Positions 36,273 to 47,465 are shown, numbered from the stretch's first letter. The stretch is 64,000 nucleotides of DNA from Astrobacterium formosum (GCA_030848545.1 JAVDCA010000023.1:1-64000); one strand, 5' to 3'. A program made the numbers and translations. The notes: generated from the letters alone by a model not told the origin.

Positions 36273-37195
36273 GAACGGCCCCTCGGATTGAGGACGTCGC
36301 GCAGCTGGTCTCCGACCAGATTGATGGCCACGATGGTGACGAGCAGCGCGATGCCCGGGTAGAAGCTGATCCAGAACTTGCCCGAGAGCATGTATTGATA
36401 GCCGTTGGCGATCAGGAGACCGAGCGACGGTTCGGTGACCGGCACGCCGAGGCCAAGGAACGATAATGTAGCTTCCAGCGCGATGGCGCGGGCGACCTGT
36501 ACAGTCGAAATGACGATCAGCGGCGGCAGGCAGTTGGGCAACAGATGTCTGAACAGGATGCGCCAGCGCGGCAACACCAGACATTCGGCCGCCTCGATGT
36601 ACTCCTTGTTCCGCTCGACCAGCGCGGTCGAGCGGGTCGTGCGCGCATAGGTCGCCCATTCGACCATGATGAGGGCAAGGACGACGTTCATCACTCCCTT
36701 GCCGAGCACCGCCAGGATCATGAGCGCGACCAGGATCGCCGGGAATGACAGTTGCAAGTCGACAACCCGCATGATCACGGTCTCGGCGCGCCCGCCCGCA
36801 TAGGCCGCGACGAGGCCGAGCGAGGCGCCGACGACGGCCGCGACGAAGGCCGACGCGACACCAACCCCGAGCGAAATTCGCAGGCCGTAGAGAATGCCGG
36901 AGAGGATGTCACGTCCCTGGTCGTCGGTACCCAGCCAATAGGTCATGCCGGCCATCGACTGCGACCCAGGCGGCAGGCGTCCATCGACGATGTCGAGCTG
37001 CATCAAGTCATAGGGATTCTGCGGCGCGATTGCCGGCGCGAAGATCGCGACCATGATGACGAGCACGAGGACGAACAGTCCGAACAGGGCCAACGATGAT
37101 GCGGAGAATTCGCGCACTATTCGCCGCAGCGGCGTTTCAATCGTCCGCGTCTTCGTCGACGACGCCGCACCTAGCGCCGATCCATCGGCAATCAT
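36269..37195 (-). CDS. dppC: Oligopeptide ABC transporter permease (DppC type)
   Basis: 308 aa, six helices. N-terminal extension of about 35 residues, TM1 LALFGLFVLVLVIMVAIFAPAI, then the periplasmic GTDDQGRDILSGILYGLRISL motif common to all DppC/OppC permeases and the EAA loop EAAECLVLPRWRILFRHLLPN that contacts the ATPase. It starts three bases after the DppB stop. Confidence 0.92.
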   Translation of the reverse strand: MIADGSALGAASSTKTRTIETPLRRIVREFSASSLALFGLFVLVLVIMVAIFAPAIAPQNPYDLMQLDIVDGRLPPGSQSMAGMTYWLGTDDQGRDILSGILYGLRISLGVGVASAFVAAVVGASLGLVAAYAGGRAETVIMRVVDLQLSFPAILVALMILAVLGKGVMNVVLALIMVEWATYARTTRSTALVERNKEYIEAAECLVLPRWRILFRHLLPNCLPPLIVISTVQVARAIALEATLSFLGLGVPVTEPSLGLLIANGYQYMLSGKFWISFYPGIALLVTIVAINLVGDQLRDVLNPRGRS

Positions 37196-37198
37196 CGA

Positions 37199-38167
37199 TC
37201 ACTCCTTCTGGTCAAGACGCACGCGCGGATCGAGGATGGTGTAGAGGGTGTCGACGACAAGGTTTATCGCAACGAACAGGAAGACGATCATCACGAGGTA
37301 TGCGACGATCATGGGCCGATCGAGCATGTTGATGCTGTCGATGATGAGCTTGCCCATTCCGGGCCAGGAGAAGATCGACTCGGTAACCACCGAGAACGCG
37401 ATGGTCGAACCGAACTCGATGCCGACGACGGTCACCACCGGGATCATGATGTTCTTCAGCACGTGCACCAGGATGATCCGTCGCTCGGTCAGTCCCTTGG
37501 CTCGGGCGAACTTCACGTATTCCTGCGGCAGAACCTCGCGCACTCCTGCTCGCACCAGGCGAATGACGAGCGAAATCTTGAACAGGGCGAGATTGAATGC
37601 CGGCAGGATCATGTGCGTCAACCCATCGAGAGTCAGAAACGACCATTCGACGCCGAACAGTTGGCGCGTGTCGCCTCGCCCTGACGACGGCAACCAGCCG
37701 AGCTGGACGCTGAAGACCATGATGAAGAGCAATCCGACCCAGAAGGTCGGCAGCGAGAACCCCAACACCGAACCTGCCATGATGGTCTTGGCGACCGGAG
37801 AATCGGCCCTCAGTCCGGCATAGAGTCCGAGCGGAATGCCGATCACGACGGCAAGGATCAGCGCGCTGACGGCGAGTTCCATCGTCGCCGGCATGCGTTG
37901 CAGGATGACCTTCAGGGCGGGCTCGGAAAACACGAAGCTCTTGCCGAAGTCACCATGCACGGCGCCGGACAGGAAGGACAGGTATTGGTGCCAGAGTGGC
38001 TTGTCCAAGCCGAACTGGACTATTGCGCGCGCCCGCTCGATCTGATCCGCATCCGGCGCGATCAACGTCTCGACCGGATCGCCGATCACGTTGACGCCGA
38101 TGAAGACGATGATCGTCATCGCCAGGATGACGAACAAGGACTGCAACAGGCGACGAACCAACCACAT
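37199..38167 (-). CDS. dppB: Oligopeptide ABC transporter permease (DppB type)
   Basis: 322 aa, six helices. Start at the ATG at 38167 (MWLVRRLLQSLFVILAMTIIVF), the classical N-terminus of DppB/OppB; the frame upstream is not homologous. The EAA-type loop REVLPQEYVKFARAKGLTERRI is present near residue 213. It pairs with DppC to form the membrane channel. It begins 64 bases after the M20 hydrolase. Confidence 0.92.
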   Translation of the reverse strand: MWLVRRLLQSLFVILAMTIIVFIGVNVIGDPVETLIAPDADQIERARAIVQFGLDKPLWHQYLSFLSGAVHGDFGKSFVFSEPALKVILQRMPATMELAVSALILAVVIGIPLGLYAGLRADSPVAKTIMAGSVLGFSLPTFWVGLLFIMVFSVQLGWLPSSGRGDTRQLFGVEWSFLTLDGLTHMILPAFNLALFKISLVIRLVRAGVREVLPQEYVKFARAKGLTERRIILVHVLKNIMIPVVTVVGIEFGSTIAFSVVTESIFSWPGMGKLIIDSINMLDRPMIVAYLVMIVFLFVAINLVVDTLYTILDPRVRLDQKE

Positions 38168-38231
38168 GATCGTCTCTAGTCCATAACCCGCCGCAAGCGT
38201 CCGACGGAAATCCTCGGGGTGCCGGGGCCCG

Positions 38232-39683
38232 CTACTTTGGTCTATCGCCGGCGGTGCAGGAGCATGCGGCCGGCCAAGGCTTGACGGCGGGCTGGATATC
38301 GTCGGGAATCGGACAATCGTATCGGCCGCCGGTCGATGCCAGGTGATCCTTCTTGGCGGCGAGACGGAGATCCGCATCGGTCAAGACGTCGATCGCCGTC
38401 GCGGCCATCACTTTGGCGGCGTAGACAAGTCCCTTGTGGGCGGCACCGGCTTTGCCCTGCGCGACGATCTGCCAAGTGTGCGCCGGCGTTCCGATCGCAT
38501 GAGTCGCGACGCGTGCCTGAACCGTCGGGACTTTCCAGCTGACGTCGCCGACGTCGGTCGAGCCCATGACCGGCTCGCCGCGTGCCTCGTTGGGCACGAT
38601 GAAGTCGCACAGAGGTGTATTGGGCTTCACCTTCATGCCGACGCGGGCGTAGTCGGTCCAGATGTCTTTCGGATCCAGCGTTCTTTGCATCTCGGCGGCG
38701 AATGCGCGATCCGCGTCATCGAACGGCACGGGACCGAGGTGTTGGTAGTGGCGCGCCATCGCCTTCTGCAGCGGCTCGTTGCTGAGCAGGTTCGAGCAGC
38801 CGCTGATCACCTTCCAGCTCACTTCGGTTTCCGACATCATCGCCGCCGCTTCGGCGATCTTGCGCACGCGCGCCGAAAGCTCGGCCACTTCCGGATTGTC
38901 GCGCCCGCGGACGACGTAGCGCACCGCGGCTCTCGCCTGCACGACGTTGGCGGCCGGACCGCCGCCATCGAGAATGGCATAGTGGATGCGTGCATGCGAC
39001 GGCATATGCTCGCGCATGTAATTCACCCCGACGCTCATCAGTTCGACGGCATCAAGCGCGCTACGACCAAGATGCGCCGACGAAGAGGCGTGCGCCGCAC
39101 GGCCGACGAAATGGAAATCCATGGTGCTGTTGGCGAGATAAGGCAGGGTGTCCACGCGCGTGGTCCCGCCGGGGTGCCATGTGACCGCAGCGTCGACGTC
39201 ATCGAAGACACCTGCGCGCACCATGTAGGTCTTGGCGCTGCCGCCCTCTTCGGCGGGACATCCATAGTATCGGACGCGGCCGGGCGTTCCGCTGCGCTGC
39301 AGCCAATCCTTGACGGCCGTCGCCGCCAAAAGAGCCGCGCTGCCCAGCATGTTGTGACCGCAGCCGTGACCGCTTCCCCCCGGCTCGATCGGCCGGCGCT
39401 CTGCCAAGCCGGCCTCCTGGCTCAACCCCGCCAAGGCGTCGAATTCGCCCAGAATGGCGACGACCGGCCCGCCGAAACCGGCCTCGCCCATCACCGCCGT
39501 GGGAAGCCCTGCGACATCCCTCGTCAGCCGGAAGCCCTCGTGGTCGAGGGCGGCGATGTGCTCACTCACCGACCGGAACTCGGCGTAGAGCAGTTCCGGA
39601 GTGCCCCATACGTGATCACTGAGGGCGATGAAGTAGTCTTTCTTGGCCTCGACCAGGGGCCAGACCTGCTCTGAGTTCGTCAT
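38232..39683 (-). CDS. M20 family amidohydrolase (AbgB-like) within the peptide operon
   Basis: 483 aa, start at 39683 (MTNSEQVWPLVEAKKDYF). M20D-type metallohydrolase: LGEFDAL near residue 80, SGHGCGHNMLG at 104-114 with Cys108 and His110 as metal ligands, and CPAEEGGSAK near 142-151 with the catalytic Glu. The overall sequence resembles aminobenzoyl-glutamate hydrolase subunit B and related enzymes that cleave N-acyl or amide-linked amino acids. No signal peptide, so it acts on substrate after uptake. Lying between the binding protein and the permeases, it suggests the transporter imports an acylated or amide-linked compound rather than general peptides. Confidence 0.85.
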   Translation of the reverse strand: MTNSEQVWPLVEAKKDYFIALSDHVWGTPELLYAEFRSVSEHIAALDHEGFRLTRDVAGLPTAVMGEAGFGGPVVAILGEFDALAGLSQEAGLAERRPIEPGGSGHGCGHNMLGSAALLAATAVKDWLQRSGTPGRVRYYGCPAEEGGSAKTYMVRAGVFDDVDAAVTWHPGGTTRVDTLPYLANSTMDFHFVGRAAHASSSAHLGRSALDAVELMSVGVNYMREHMPSHARIHYAILDGGGPAANVVQARAAVRYVVRGRDNPEVAELSARVRKIAEAAAMMSETEVSWKVISGCSNLLSNEPLQKAMARHYQHLGPVPFDDADRAFAAEMQRTLDPKDIWTDYARVGMKVKPNTPLCDFIVPNEARGEPVMGSTDVGDVSWKVPTVQARVATHAIGTPAHTWQIVAQGKAGAAHKGLVYAAKVMAATAIDVLTDADLRLAAKKDHLASTGGRYDCPIPDDIQPAVKPWPAACSCTAGDRPK

Positions 39684-39721
39684 TTCTCCGTCCGCCGAGT
39701 GAGCACGCGCCAACCGAGGCC

Positions 39722-41371
39722 TCAGCCTTTGACCATTCGAACCCCGGACGACACGGTCAACTCGTCCATCCGCGCATCGATTTCGATGTCCTTCTTCGAA
39801 GCCCATGCGTTCTTGAGCATGAACAGGGAGATTATGCCGACATCGTCGGCCGCCATCTTCACCGCCGCCCGCAGCAAGGTTTCCCGTTTGACGTCGTCGA
39901 CCGTCCGGATCGTTTCCGCGATGGCGGCATCAAGCGCCTTGTTGCTGTAGCGCATCGGATTGTTCGTGCCTTGGCTGGCACTCGCATCAAAAGTCGTCAG
40001 GATTTCTCGCAGCACGAACGACGCCTCACCCGAGCCGCTGCCCCAACCGCGCAGACCGGCCGCGAACTCCTGACGCGCAACGCGGGTCGAGAAGACGGAA
40101 AACGGAATGGCCTCGACGGCAGTCTGCACGCCGACGCGCGTCCACATCTGAGCGACCGCCTGGGCCACCATGGCGTCGTTGGGGTAGCGATCGTTCGACG
40201 TGTGCAGAGTGAGGCGGAAGCCGTTGGGATAACCCGCTTCCGCCAACAGCTTTTTGGCCATCTCCGGATCATAGGCAGGCACGGCGACATCCGGATTGTG
40301 CCCGAACAATCCTGCCGGCAGCCACTGGCCGGTGGGGACCGCCATCCCTTCCATGATCCGATCGACCAGCGCCTGCCGGTTGATCGAGATATTCAAGGCG
40401 CGACGGACACGTACGTCGTTGAACGGATTGGTCGGCAGCGGTTTGCCGTCACGATCGGACACGAACGGCACGTTCGAATCCCGCGAGCGATCCAATGTGA
40501 GATAGATGACCCGCAGGCTCGGCGTTTCGCTGACGCGCACGCGCGCGTCCTGCCGAAGCTTCTGGAGATCGGGCGTCGGCACCGCATCGATCAAGTCAAC
40601 GTCGCCGGACAACAGCGCAGCCGTTCGCGCCGCTCCATTGGAAATGATGCGGAAGTCGACTTTCGACCAAGCCGGTTTCGGGCCCCAGTAACTTTCGTTG
40701 CGCACCATCTCGATGCGACTGCCGGGCTGATAGGACTTGAACACGAAGGGACCGGTGCCGATCGCGGCCTTGCCGCTGTTGTAGTCCGCGGTGGAGGCGC
40801 CCTCGCCCACATGACGCGACACGATGCCGATATTGGTCAAGTCGGTGGGCAGCAAGGGATAAGGATTGGGAGTATGGAACCGGATGGTCAGCGGATCCAC
40901 GACTTCGATCTTCCGGATCACACGGACCAGCCCGGCGAACCCGCCAGGGCTGTTGGGCACGTTCGGTATGCGCTTGATGGTGAACTCGACATCGTCCGCG
41001 GTGAAGTCCTTGCCGTCGTGCCACTTGATCCCGGGACGAAGCTTGAATTCCCACACAGTGTCCGACACGGCCTGCCATGACAGGGCAAGTTCAGGCACGA
41101 GCGTCGCCTTGGCGGTACGACCGACGAGACGCTCGAAGAAGTGGCGGGCCACGGAGTTGTTGGGGCCATTGGAATAGAAATGGGGATCGATCGTCGTGAC
41201 CGCGCCTCCGATCGCGAGGCTCAGCGTCCGCTCTGAAACCCCGTCGGCCGCCGCCCACACATCGGTGGCGCCGGCCCCAAGCAGAGCACCGGCGGCTAAC
41301 GGCGGCGCCAACACGCATGAGGTCAACGCCTTGAGAGCGTCGCGCCGATTGGCTAAAAAGCGCGGTTTCAT
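39722..41371 (-). CDS. Peptide ABC transporter substrate-binding protein (SBP family 5)
   Basis: 549 aa, first gene of the operon. Start at 41371 with AGGA seven bases upstream; an in-frame ATG 38 codons earlier lies inside the operator palindrome and is rejected. The N-terminus has a Tat-like signal (NRRDALKALTSCVLAPPLAAGALLG...). The mature protein shows the family 5 signature LRPGIKWHDGKDFTADDVEF and the typical C-terminal half (FGHNPDVAVPAYDPEMAKKLLAEAG). It captures the substrate in the periplasm for DppBCDF. Confidence 0.9.
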   Translation of the reverse strand: MKPRFLANRRDALKALTSCVLAPPLAAGALLGAGATDVWAAADGVSERTLSLAIGGAVTTIDPHFYSNGPNNSVARHFFERLVGRTAKATLVPELALSWQAVSDTVWEFKLRPGIKWHDGKDFTADDVEFTIKRIPNVPNSPGGFAGLVRVIRKIEVVDPLTIRFHTPNPYPLLPTDLTNIGIVSRHVGEGASTADYNSGKAAIGTGPFVFKSYQPGSRIEMVRNESYWGPKPAWSKVDFRIISNGAARTAALLSGDVDLIDAVPTPDLQKLRQDARVRVSETPSLRVIYLTLDRSRDSNVPFVSDRDGKPLPTNPFNDVRVRRALNISINRQALVDRIMEGMAVPTGQWLPAGLFGHNPDVAVPAYDPEMAKKLLAEAGYPNGFRLTLHTSNDRYPNDAMVAQAVAQMWTRVGVQTAVEAIPFSVFSTRVARQEFAAGLRGWGSGSGEASFVLREILTTFDASASQGTNNPMRYSNKALDAAIAETIRTVDDVKRETLLRAAVKMAADDVGIISLFMLKNAWASKKDIEIDARMDELTVSSGVRMVKG

Positions 41372-41470
41372 GTCGTTTCCTTCGATTTCGTGATCATCCG
41401 CTTTGGCGACAGTTCGAATGAGTTTTGCTTCGGCGGACATTTCCGGAGGCAGCGAACCAATTCCATCCGT

Positions 41471-41497
41471 CGATAACGTGGTCAAGCATCGTTATCG
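41471..41497. promoter_or_regulatory. Palindromic candidate operator upstream of the peptide operon
   Basis: CGATAACG (41471-41478), 11 bases, CGTTATCG (41490-41497): a perfect eight-base inverted repeat centred about 113 bases upstream of the binding-protein start. On the minus strand TTGACC, a possible -35 element, sits between the two arms, which would fit repression by a dimeric regulator. No regulator gene is adjacent. Confidence 0.5.
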
Positions 41498-42130
41498 CCG
41501 AGCAGACGTGAACTTCCGTCATCGATCGCGAGTTGCAGATTTAGGAACAATGACGCCGTCCGTTCACGTCCGGACTTCACGTCGGGCGTGAAACGACGAG
41601 TGGCCTCGGACTTATCCGAGGTGACGCCACTTGAATTCCCGGAGGGATGATGACGGACGTTGCAGTATGACCTACCGCAATACGCTGGCACGTTGCCGCC
41701 CAAACACAGAAGCGCAATCGATGCGCTTCATCGCCGAGCCGCACGTCGACCGTATCGTAAAAGACCCGCCTTCCGATGGCGCGTAACCAGCGTGGTTACG
41801 ACCACACGTCGGCCAAGTCTGCACACTGGACTAATCTGACCACGAGATTCAGGATCGGAAAGTACGGGGAGCATTCTTGCCCGGGATTACGAGAAGGCTG
41901 ATGGTTCGACGCTCCGCGGGCGGCTTGAAAGGCCCTAACCACCGAGATCGTTTCAGGGCGCCCTCGGCGCCAATATTGGCCAGCACCGCCGACCCGAGCA
42001 GGAAGCAGCAATGCCGCCTCTGCCCAGTCCGCGACCATGCAGATTTCCTGGGAGCGCGCGCTTAAGCGGCCGCGCCAAGTTGCACGACGGAATTGAGACA
42101 GGAGTTGATATCGGGAAGAATTAAAGTGCC
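41498..42130. other. Gene-free region between the peptide operon and tRNA-Asp
   Basis: Apart from the operator palindrome at its edge and a cluster of TTCACGT / ACGTGAA motifs at 41506-41592, I see no gene, RNA or repeat. Short open frames here lack ribosome sites and protein-like composition. Confidence 0.45.
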
Positions 42131-42184
42131 TTTTAGAATCACAACACCGACACCCTAAGAAGGGCTAAGTGCTTGATTCTAAAA
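42131..42184 (-). terminator. Inverted repeat abutting the 3' end of tRNA-Asp
   Basis: TTTTAGAATCA (42131-42141) and TGATTCTAAAA (42174-42184) are perfect 11-base complements; between them CCCT...AGGG can pair as an inner stem. The right arm ends exactly where the encoded CCA of tRNA-Asp begins. Most simply it is a processing/termination structure for the tRNA transcript. Confidence 0.5.
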
Positions 42185-42261
42185 TGGCGGGAGCGACGGG
42201 GCTCGAACCCGCGACCTTCGGCGTGACAGGCCGACGCTCTAACCAACTGAGCTACGCCCCC
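42185..42261 (-). tRNA. tRNA-Asp (GTC)
   Basis: 77 nt including encoded CCA (TGG at 42185-42187 on the + strand). The acceptor stem GGGGGCG pairs with CGCTCCC with one G-U; D-loop AGCTCAGTTGGTTAGAGC, anticodon loop CTGTCAC (GTC), and T-arm GGTTCGAGCCC are all regular. Confidence 0.95.
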
Positions 42262-42300
42262 TTTGAGAGGTCGCAAGTGGCGGCCCGCTCGGGAGCGGGT

Positions 42301-42329
42301 CAGATACGATCCCCTCCGGGGGAAGTCAA
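42301..42329 (-). promoter_or_regulatory. Promoter of tRNA-Asp
   Basis: On the minus strand TTGACT (42324-42329), a 17-base spacer, TATCTG (42301-42306). A good housekeeping-type promoter whose start site would lie about 33 bases before the tRNA 5' end. Confidence 0.6.
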
Positions 42330-42443
42330 GCACAACGCTGATGCGTGGTCCGAAGGAGCGTAAATCGGATCGGGGCGATGTCACAAATGCCCTTGGGAGC
42401 GGGGTTGCCGGGCTTGTCCACGCGGAAATGCCATAAAATCCGG

Positions 42444-42459
42444 GCATTTTTGAAAATGC
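42444..42459. promoter_or_regulatory. AT-rich palindrome upstream of hup
   Basis: GCATTTT TG AAAATGC, a perfect seven-base inverted repeat with a two-base spacer, 80 bases before the hup start codon. It could be a binding site for a dimeric regulator or part of an upstream element; no more can be said. Confidence 0.35.
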
Positions 42460-42538
42460 GCATGGCCAAGAGGCGCGAGAATCGCGTATTGACGGGCAGT
42501 TCTTGCGTTCTTCGACTGGTCAAATAAGGAGGGACTCC

Positions 42539-42832
42539 ATGGCCAAGACAGCAAACCCGACCGTCACCCTGAAGCATCTCGCCGCCAATCTCGCCGCCGA
42601 CTACGAGATGCCCAAGAAGCAGTCGGAGGCCATTTTGGGCGACCTCGTCGCGCTGATGGTCAAGCACCTCAAGAAGGGCGACCGCATCCGCATCGGCGGC
42701 CTGGGCATCCTCCAGGTCCGCAAGCGCGCCGCCCGCATGGGCCGCAATCCCGCGACCGGCGAGCCGATCAAGATCAAGGCCTCCAAGAAAGTGGCCTTCC
42801 GGGCCGCCAAGGAGCTCAAGGAAGCGATCTGA
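42539..42832 (+). CDS. hup: HU family DNA-binding protein
   Basis: 97 aa, start at 42539 behind an excellent AAGGAGGGA site. Histone-like dimeric nucleoid protein. The arm motif ARMGRNPATGEPIKIKA and the C-terminal KVAFRAAKELKEAI are characteristic, and GLGILQVRKRAAR precedes the beta arm. The first 45 residues (ANLAADYEMPKKQSEAILGDL) diverge from canonical HU but keep the two-helix layout. In most alphaproteobacteria hup follows lon on the same strand; here it is on the opposite strand and separated by pepT and a tRNA. Confidence 0.9.
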   Translation: MAKTANPTVTLKHLAANLAADYEMPKKQSEAILGDLVALMVKHLKKGDRIRIGGLGILQVRKRAARMGRNPATGEPIKIKASKKVAFRAAKELKEAI

Positions 42833-42867
42833 TCGCGTCCCCCTTCCTGGTTCGATCCACCACAATT

Positions 42868-42905
42868 CGGCTCCCTGCGCGCCCGCGCAGGGAGCCGCTT
42901 CGTTT
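42868..42905 (+). terminator. Terminator of hup
   Basis: CGGCTCCCTGCGCG (42868-42881), CC, CGCGCAGGGAGCCG (42884-42897): a perfect 14-pair stem, followed by CTTCGTTT. The stem is very stable although the U-run is poor. It lies 36 bases after the hup stop and separates hup from pepT. Confidence 0.7.
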
Positions 42906-43026
42906 CCGGTCGGACCGCGACGGGGCACGCCGAGGCAACCCGGGCAGCGGCCCGGCCAACGGCATGTTATACCGGCCGACGGTAAGCGACCGCGGTCGCG
43001 CCGACGTCATCCAGCCGGGAGTACCG

Positions 43027-44286
43027 ATGCTCGTGAACGACCTGCCCGCCTTCGACCACACGGTGACCGAACGTTTCCTGCGCTATGTCGCCGTCGACAC
43101 GCAATCGGACCCGGACTCGATGGCGACGCCGTCCACCGCCGGGCAGAAGGACCTCGGGCGGCTCCTCGTGGCCGAACTCCAGGACCTCGGGCTGACGGAC
43201 GTGGAGCTCGATGGCAACGGTTATCTCTACGCCACCATCCCGTCGACCAGCCCCAAGACCGTTCCGGTGATATGTTTCTGCTCGCACATGGACACCTCGC
43301 CGGACTGTCCGGGCGCGAACGTCAAGCCGCAGATCGTCCGCGGCTACAGAGGTGGCGACATCCCCCTGCCCGGCGATCCCAACGAGGTCATCCGCGCCGA
43401 CGAGCATCCCGACCTCCGCGACCAGATCGGCAACGATATCATCACGTCAGACGGCACAACGCTGCTGGGCGCCGACAACAAGGCCGGGCTGGCGGAGATC
43501 GTCGACGCCGCCCGCTATCTCGTCGCGCATCCGCAGATCCCGCACGGCACGATCAAGATCCTGTTCACGCCCGACGAGGAAATCGGGCGCGGCGTCGACA
43601 AGGTCGACCTAGCGCGTCTCGGGGCCGATGTCGCCTACACGGTGGACGGCGAGGTCCGCGGCAGCATCGAGGACGAGACGTTCTCCGCCGATGCCGTCAC
43701 GGTCACGATCCACGGCATCAGTGCCCATCCGGGCTTCGCCAAGGGCAAGATGGAAAACGCCATCAAGATCGCGGCCCGCATCATCGATGCGCTGCCGAAA
43801 GATGGCTTTTCCCCCGAGACGACCGCCGGCCGCGAAGGATTCCTCCACCCCAGGCACGTCGAAGCCAACCTCGAGCGCGCCACGCTCGCTTTCCTGTTGC
43901 GGGACTTCTCCGAAGAAGGGCTTCGCCAGCAGGAGGCGATGCTGCGCGCCATCGTCGGCGAGGCCATGCGCGGCTTCCCGCGCTCGTCCTGCGAAATCGA
44001 AGTGCAGCAGCAGTACCGCAACATGAAAGCGGTGCTCGACCGTCACCCCGTGGTGGTCGAAAACGCCATGGAGGCCATCCGCCGTGCCGGCATCGAGCCT
44101 GTCCGGGGCAGCATCCGGGGTGGCACAGACGGCGCCCGCCTGTCTTTCATGGGCCTGCCCTGCCCCAATATTTTCGCCGGCGAGCACGCGTTTCACTCCC
44201 GGCGGGAATGGGTGAGCGTGCAGGACATGCAGAAGGCGGTCGCGACCATCGTCCATCTGGCGATGATTTTCGAGGAACGGGCCTGA
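43027..44286 (+). CDS. pepT: Peptidase T (tripeptide aminopeptidase)
   Basis: 419 aa. Start taken at the ATG at 43027 (MLVNDLPAFDHTVTERFLRYVAVDTQS); the frame is open 21 codons further without homology. M20B zinc peptidase that removes N-terminal residues from tripeptides in the cytoplasm. Visible ligands and motifs: CSHMDTSPD, GADNKAGLAEI, LFTPDEEIGRG with the catalytic Glu, and GGTDGARLSFMGLPCPN near the C-terminus. It has its own region after the hup terminator and may be expressed separately. Confidence 0.93.
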   Translation: MLVNDLPAFDHTVTERFLRYVAVDTQSDPDSMATPSTAGQKDLGRLLVAELQDLGLTDVELDGNGYLYATIPSTSPKTVPVICFCSHMDTSPDCPGANVKPQIVRGYRGGDIPLPGDPNEVIRADEHPDLRDQIGNDIITSDGTTLLGADNKAGLAEIVDAARYLVAHPQIPHGTIKILFTPDEEIGRGVDKVDLARLGADVAYTVDGEVRGSIEDETFSADAVTVTIHGISAHPGFAKGKMENAIKIAARIIDALPKDGFSPETTAGREGFLHPRHVEANLERATLAFLLRDFSEEGLRQQEAMLRAIVGEAMRGFPRSSCEIEVQQQYRNMKAVLDRHPVVVENAMEAIRRAGIEPVRGSIRGGTDGARLSFMGLPCPNIFAGEHAFHSRREWVSVQDMQKAVATIVHLAMIFEERA

Positions 44287-44423
44287 AAGCGGCAGCTCGG
44301 GGCCGGCGAAGCAATCAGCGCTTCCTCGTCCCGGCGGGACTTCGGCGCGGCAGCCTTCGCTCGCTTCGTCCCGATAGGCTGTGGCTGGCTTGCCAAACCG
44401 TAGCCCGCAAAGCGGGCGAAGGC

Positions 44424-44499
44424 TGGTGGGCGGTGACGGGCTCGAACCGCCGACATCCTGCGTGTAAAGCAGGCGCTCTACCAACTGAGCTAACCGCCC
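44424..44499 (-). tRNA. tRNA-Val (TAC)
   Basis: 76 nt with encoded CCA. Acceptor GGGCGGT pairs with ACCGCCC, D-loop AGCTCAGTTGGTAGAGC, anticodon loop TTTACAC (TAC), T-arm GGTTCGAGCCC. It lies between pepT and lon. Confidence 0.95.
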
Positions 44500-44655
44500 T
44501 TAAGCACAGCCGGCCGAAGGAGCGGGCCGCGCTCTCGTTTCTCAATTCGACGCGCTTTCTTCGGCGGCCGGGGACACGCTGCGCCGGAAAACGCCCTGAC
44601 GATCCCTTTATCCCTGGAGCCGCCGGAAGGGCAAGACACAACCCGAAGCAGCCAG

Positions 44656-44682
44656 CAAAAACGGCGCCCGAGGGCGCCGTTC
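44656..44682 (-). terminator. Intrinsic terminator of lon
   Basis: On the minus strand AACGGCGCCC, TC, GGGCGCCGTT, followed by TTT. A ten-pair GC-rich stem with a short loop and U-run, 28 bases after the lon stop codon. Confidence 0.75.
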
Positions 44683-44709
44683 CGTCGTTACGTTGAGGCA
44701 ACGTTACCG

Positions 44710-47148
<2,439 letters not shown>

Positions 47149-47337
47149 GGCCCGATAGTCCTTGTCTGGTTTGCCCCTCCGCGGGATCCGTTCAGAACGC
47201 AATCACTGCGGAGTGCGGTGGGCCGGGAAAGAAACGTGGCGAAGCATTCCTCCCCGCGGAGCCCGCATCCACGTGCAGGGAGACTCCCCGCACGGGACTG
47301 GATGGTGAACGCCTGTACTCGTTTTGAGCACCTGCCG

Positions 47338-47371
47338 ACATTAGGTGGCGACGCCCGCCGGCCCTGTCAAG
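47338..47371 (-). promoter_or_regulatory. Candidate heat-shock-like promoter of lon
   Basis: On the minus strand CTTGACA (47365-47371) and CCTAAT (47340-47345), about 19-20 bases apart. The left element matches both housekeeping and RpoH patterns; the right one is RpoH-like but the spacing is long. The rest of the 47149-47465 gap shows nothing else. Confidence 0.3.
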
Positions 47372-47465
47372 CAAGCCCTTGGTTGCAAACCTAATGCCGA
47401 ATCACGGCCGATGATAGGCGCCCGTGCACACGCGGCCGCCGTGACGGCGGCCGCCCGCATCGGCG

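Noticed and set aside
41372..41485. Upstream start for the peptide-binding protein
   Set aside because: An in-frame ATG at 41485 lies within the palindromic operator and would place 38 non-signal residues before a clear Tat-type signal peptide.
42185..42261. tRNA-Asp as integration site of the prophage
   Set aside because: It is 32 kb away from the phage genes, with core host genes in between, and no integrase or duplicated tRNA end is visible.
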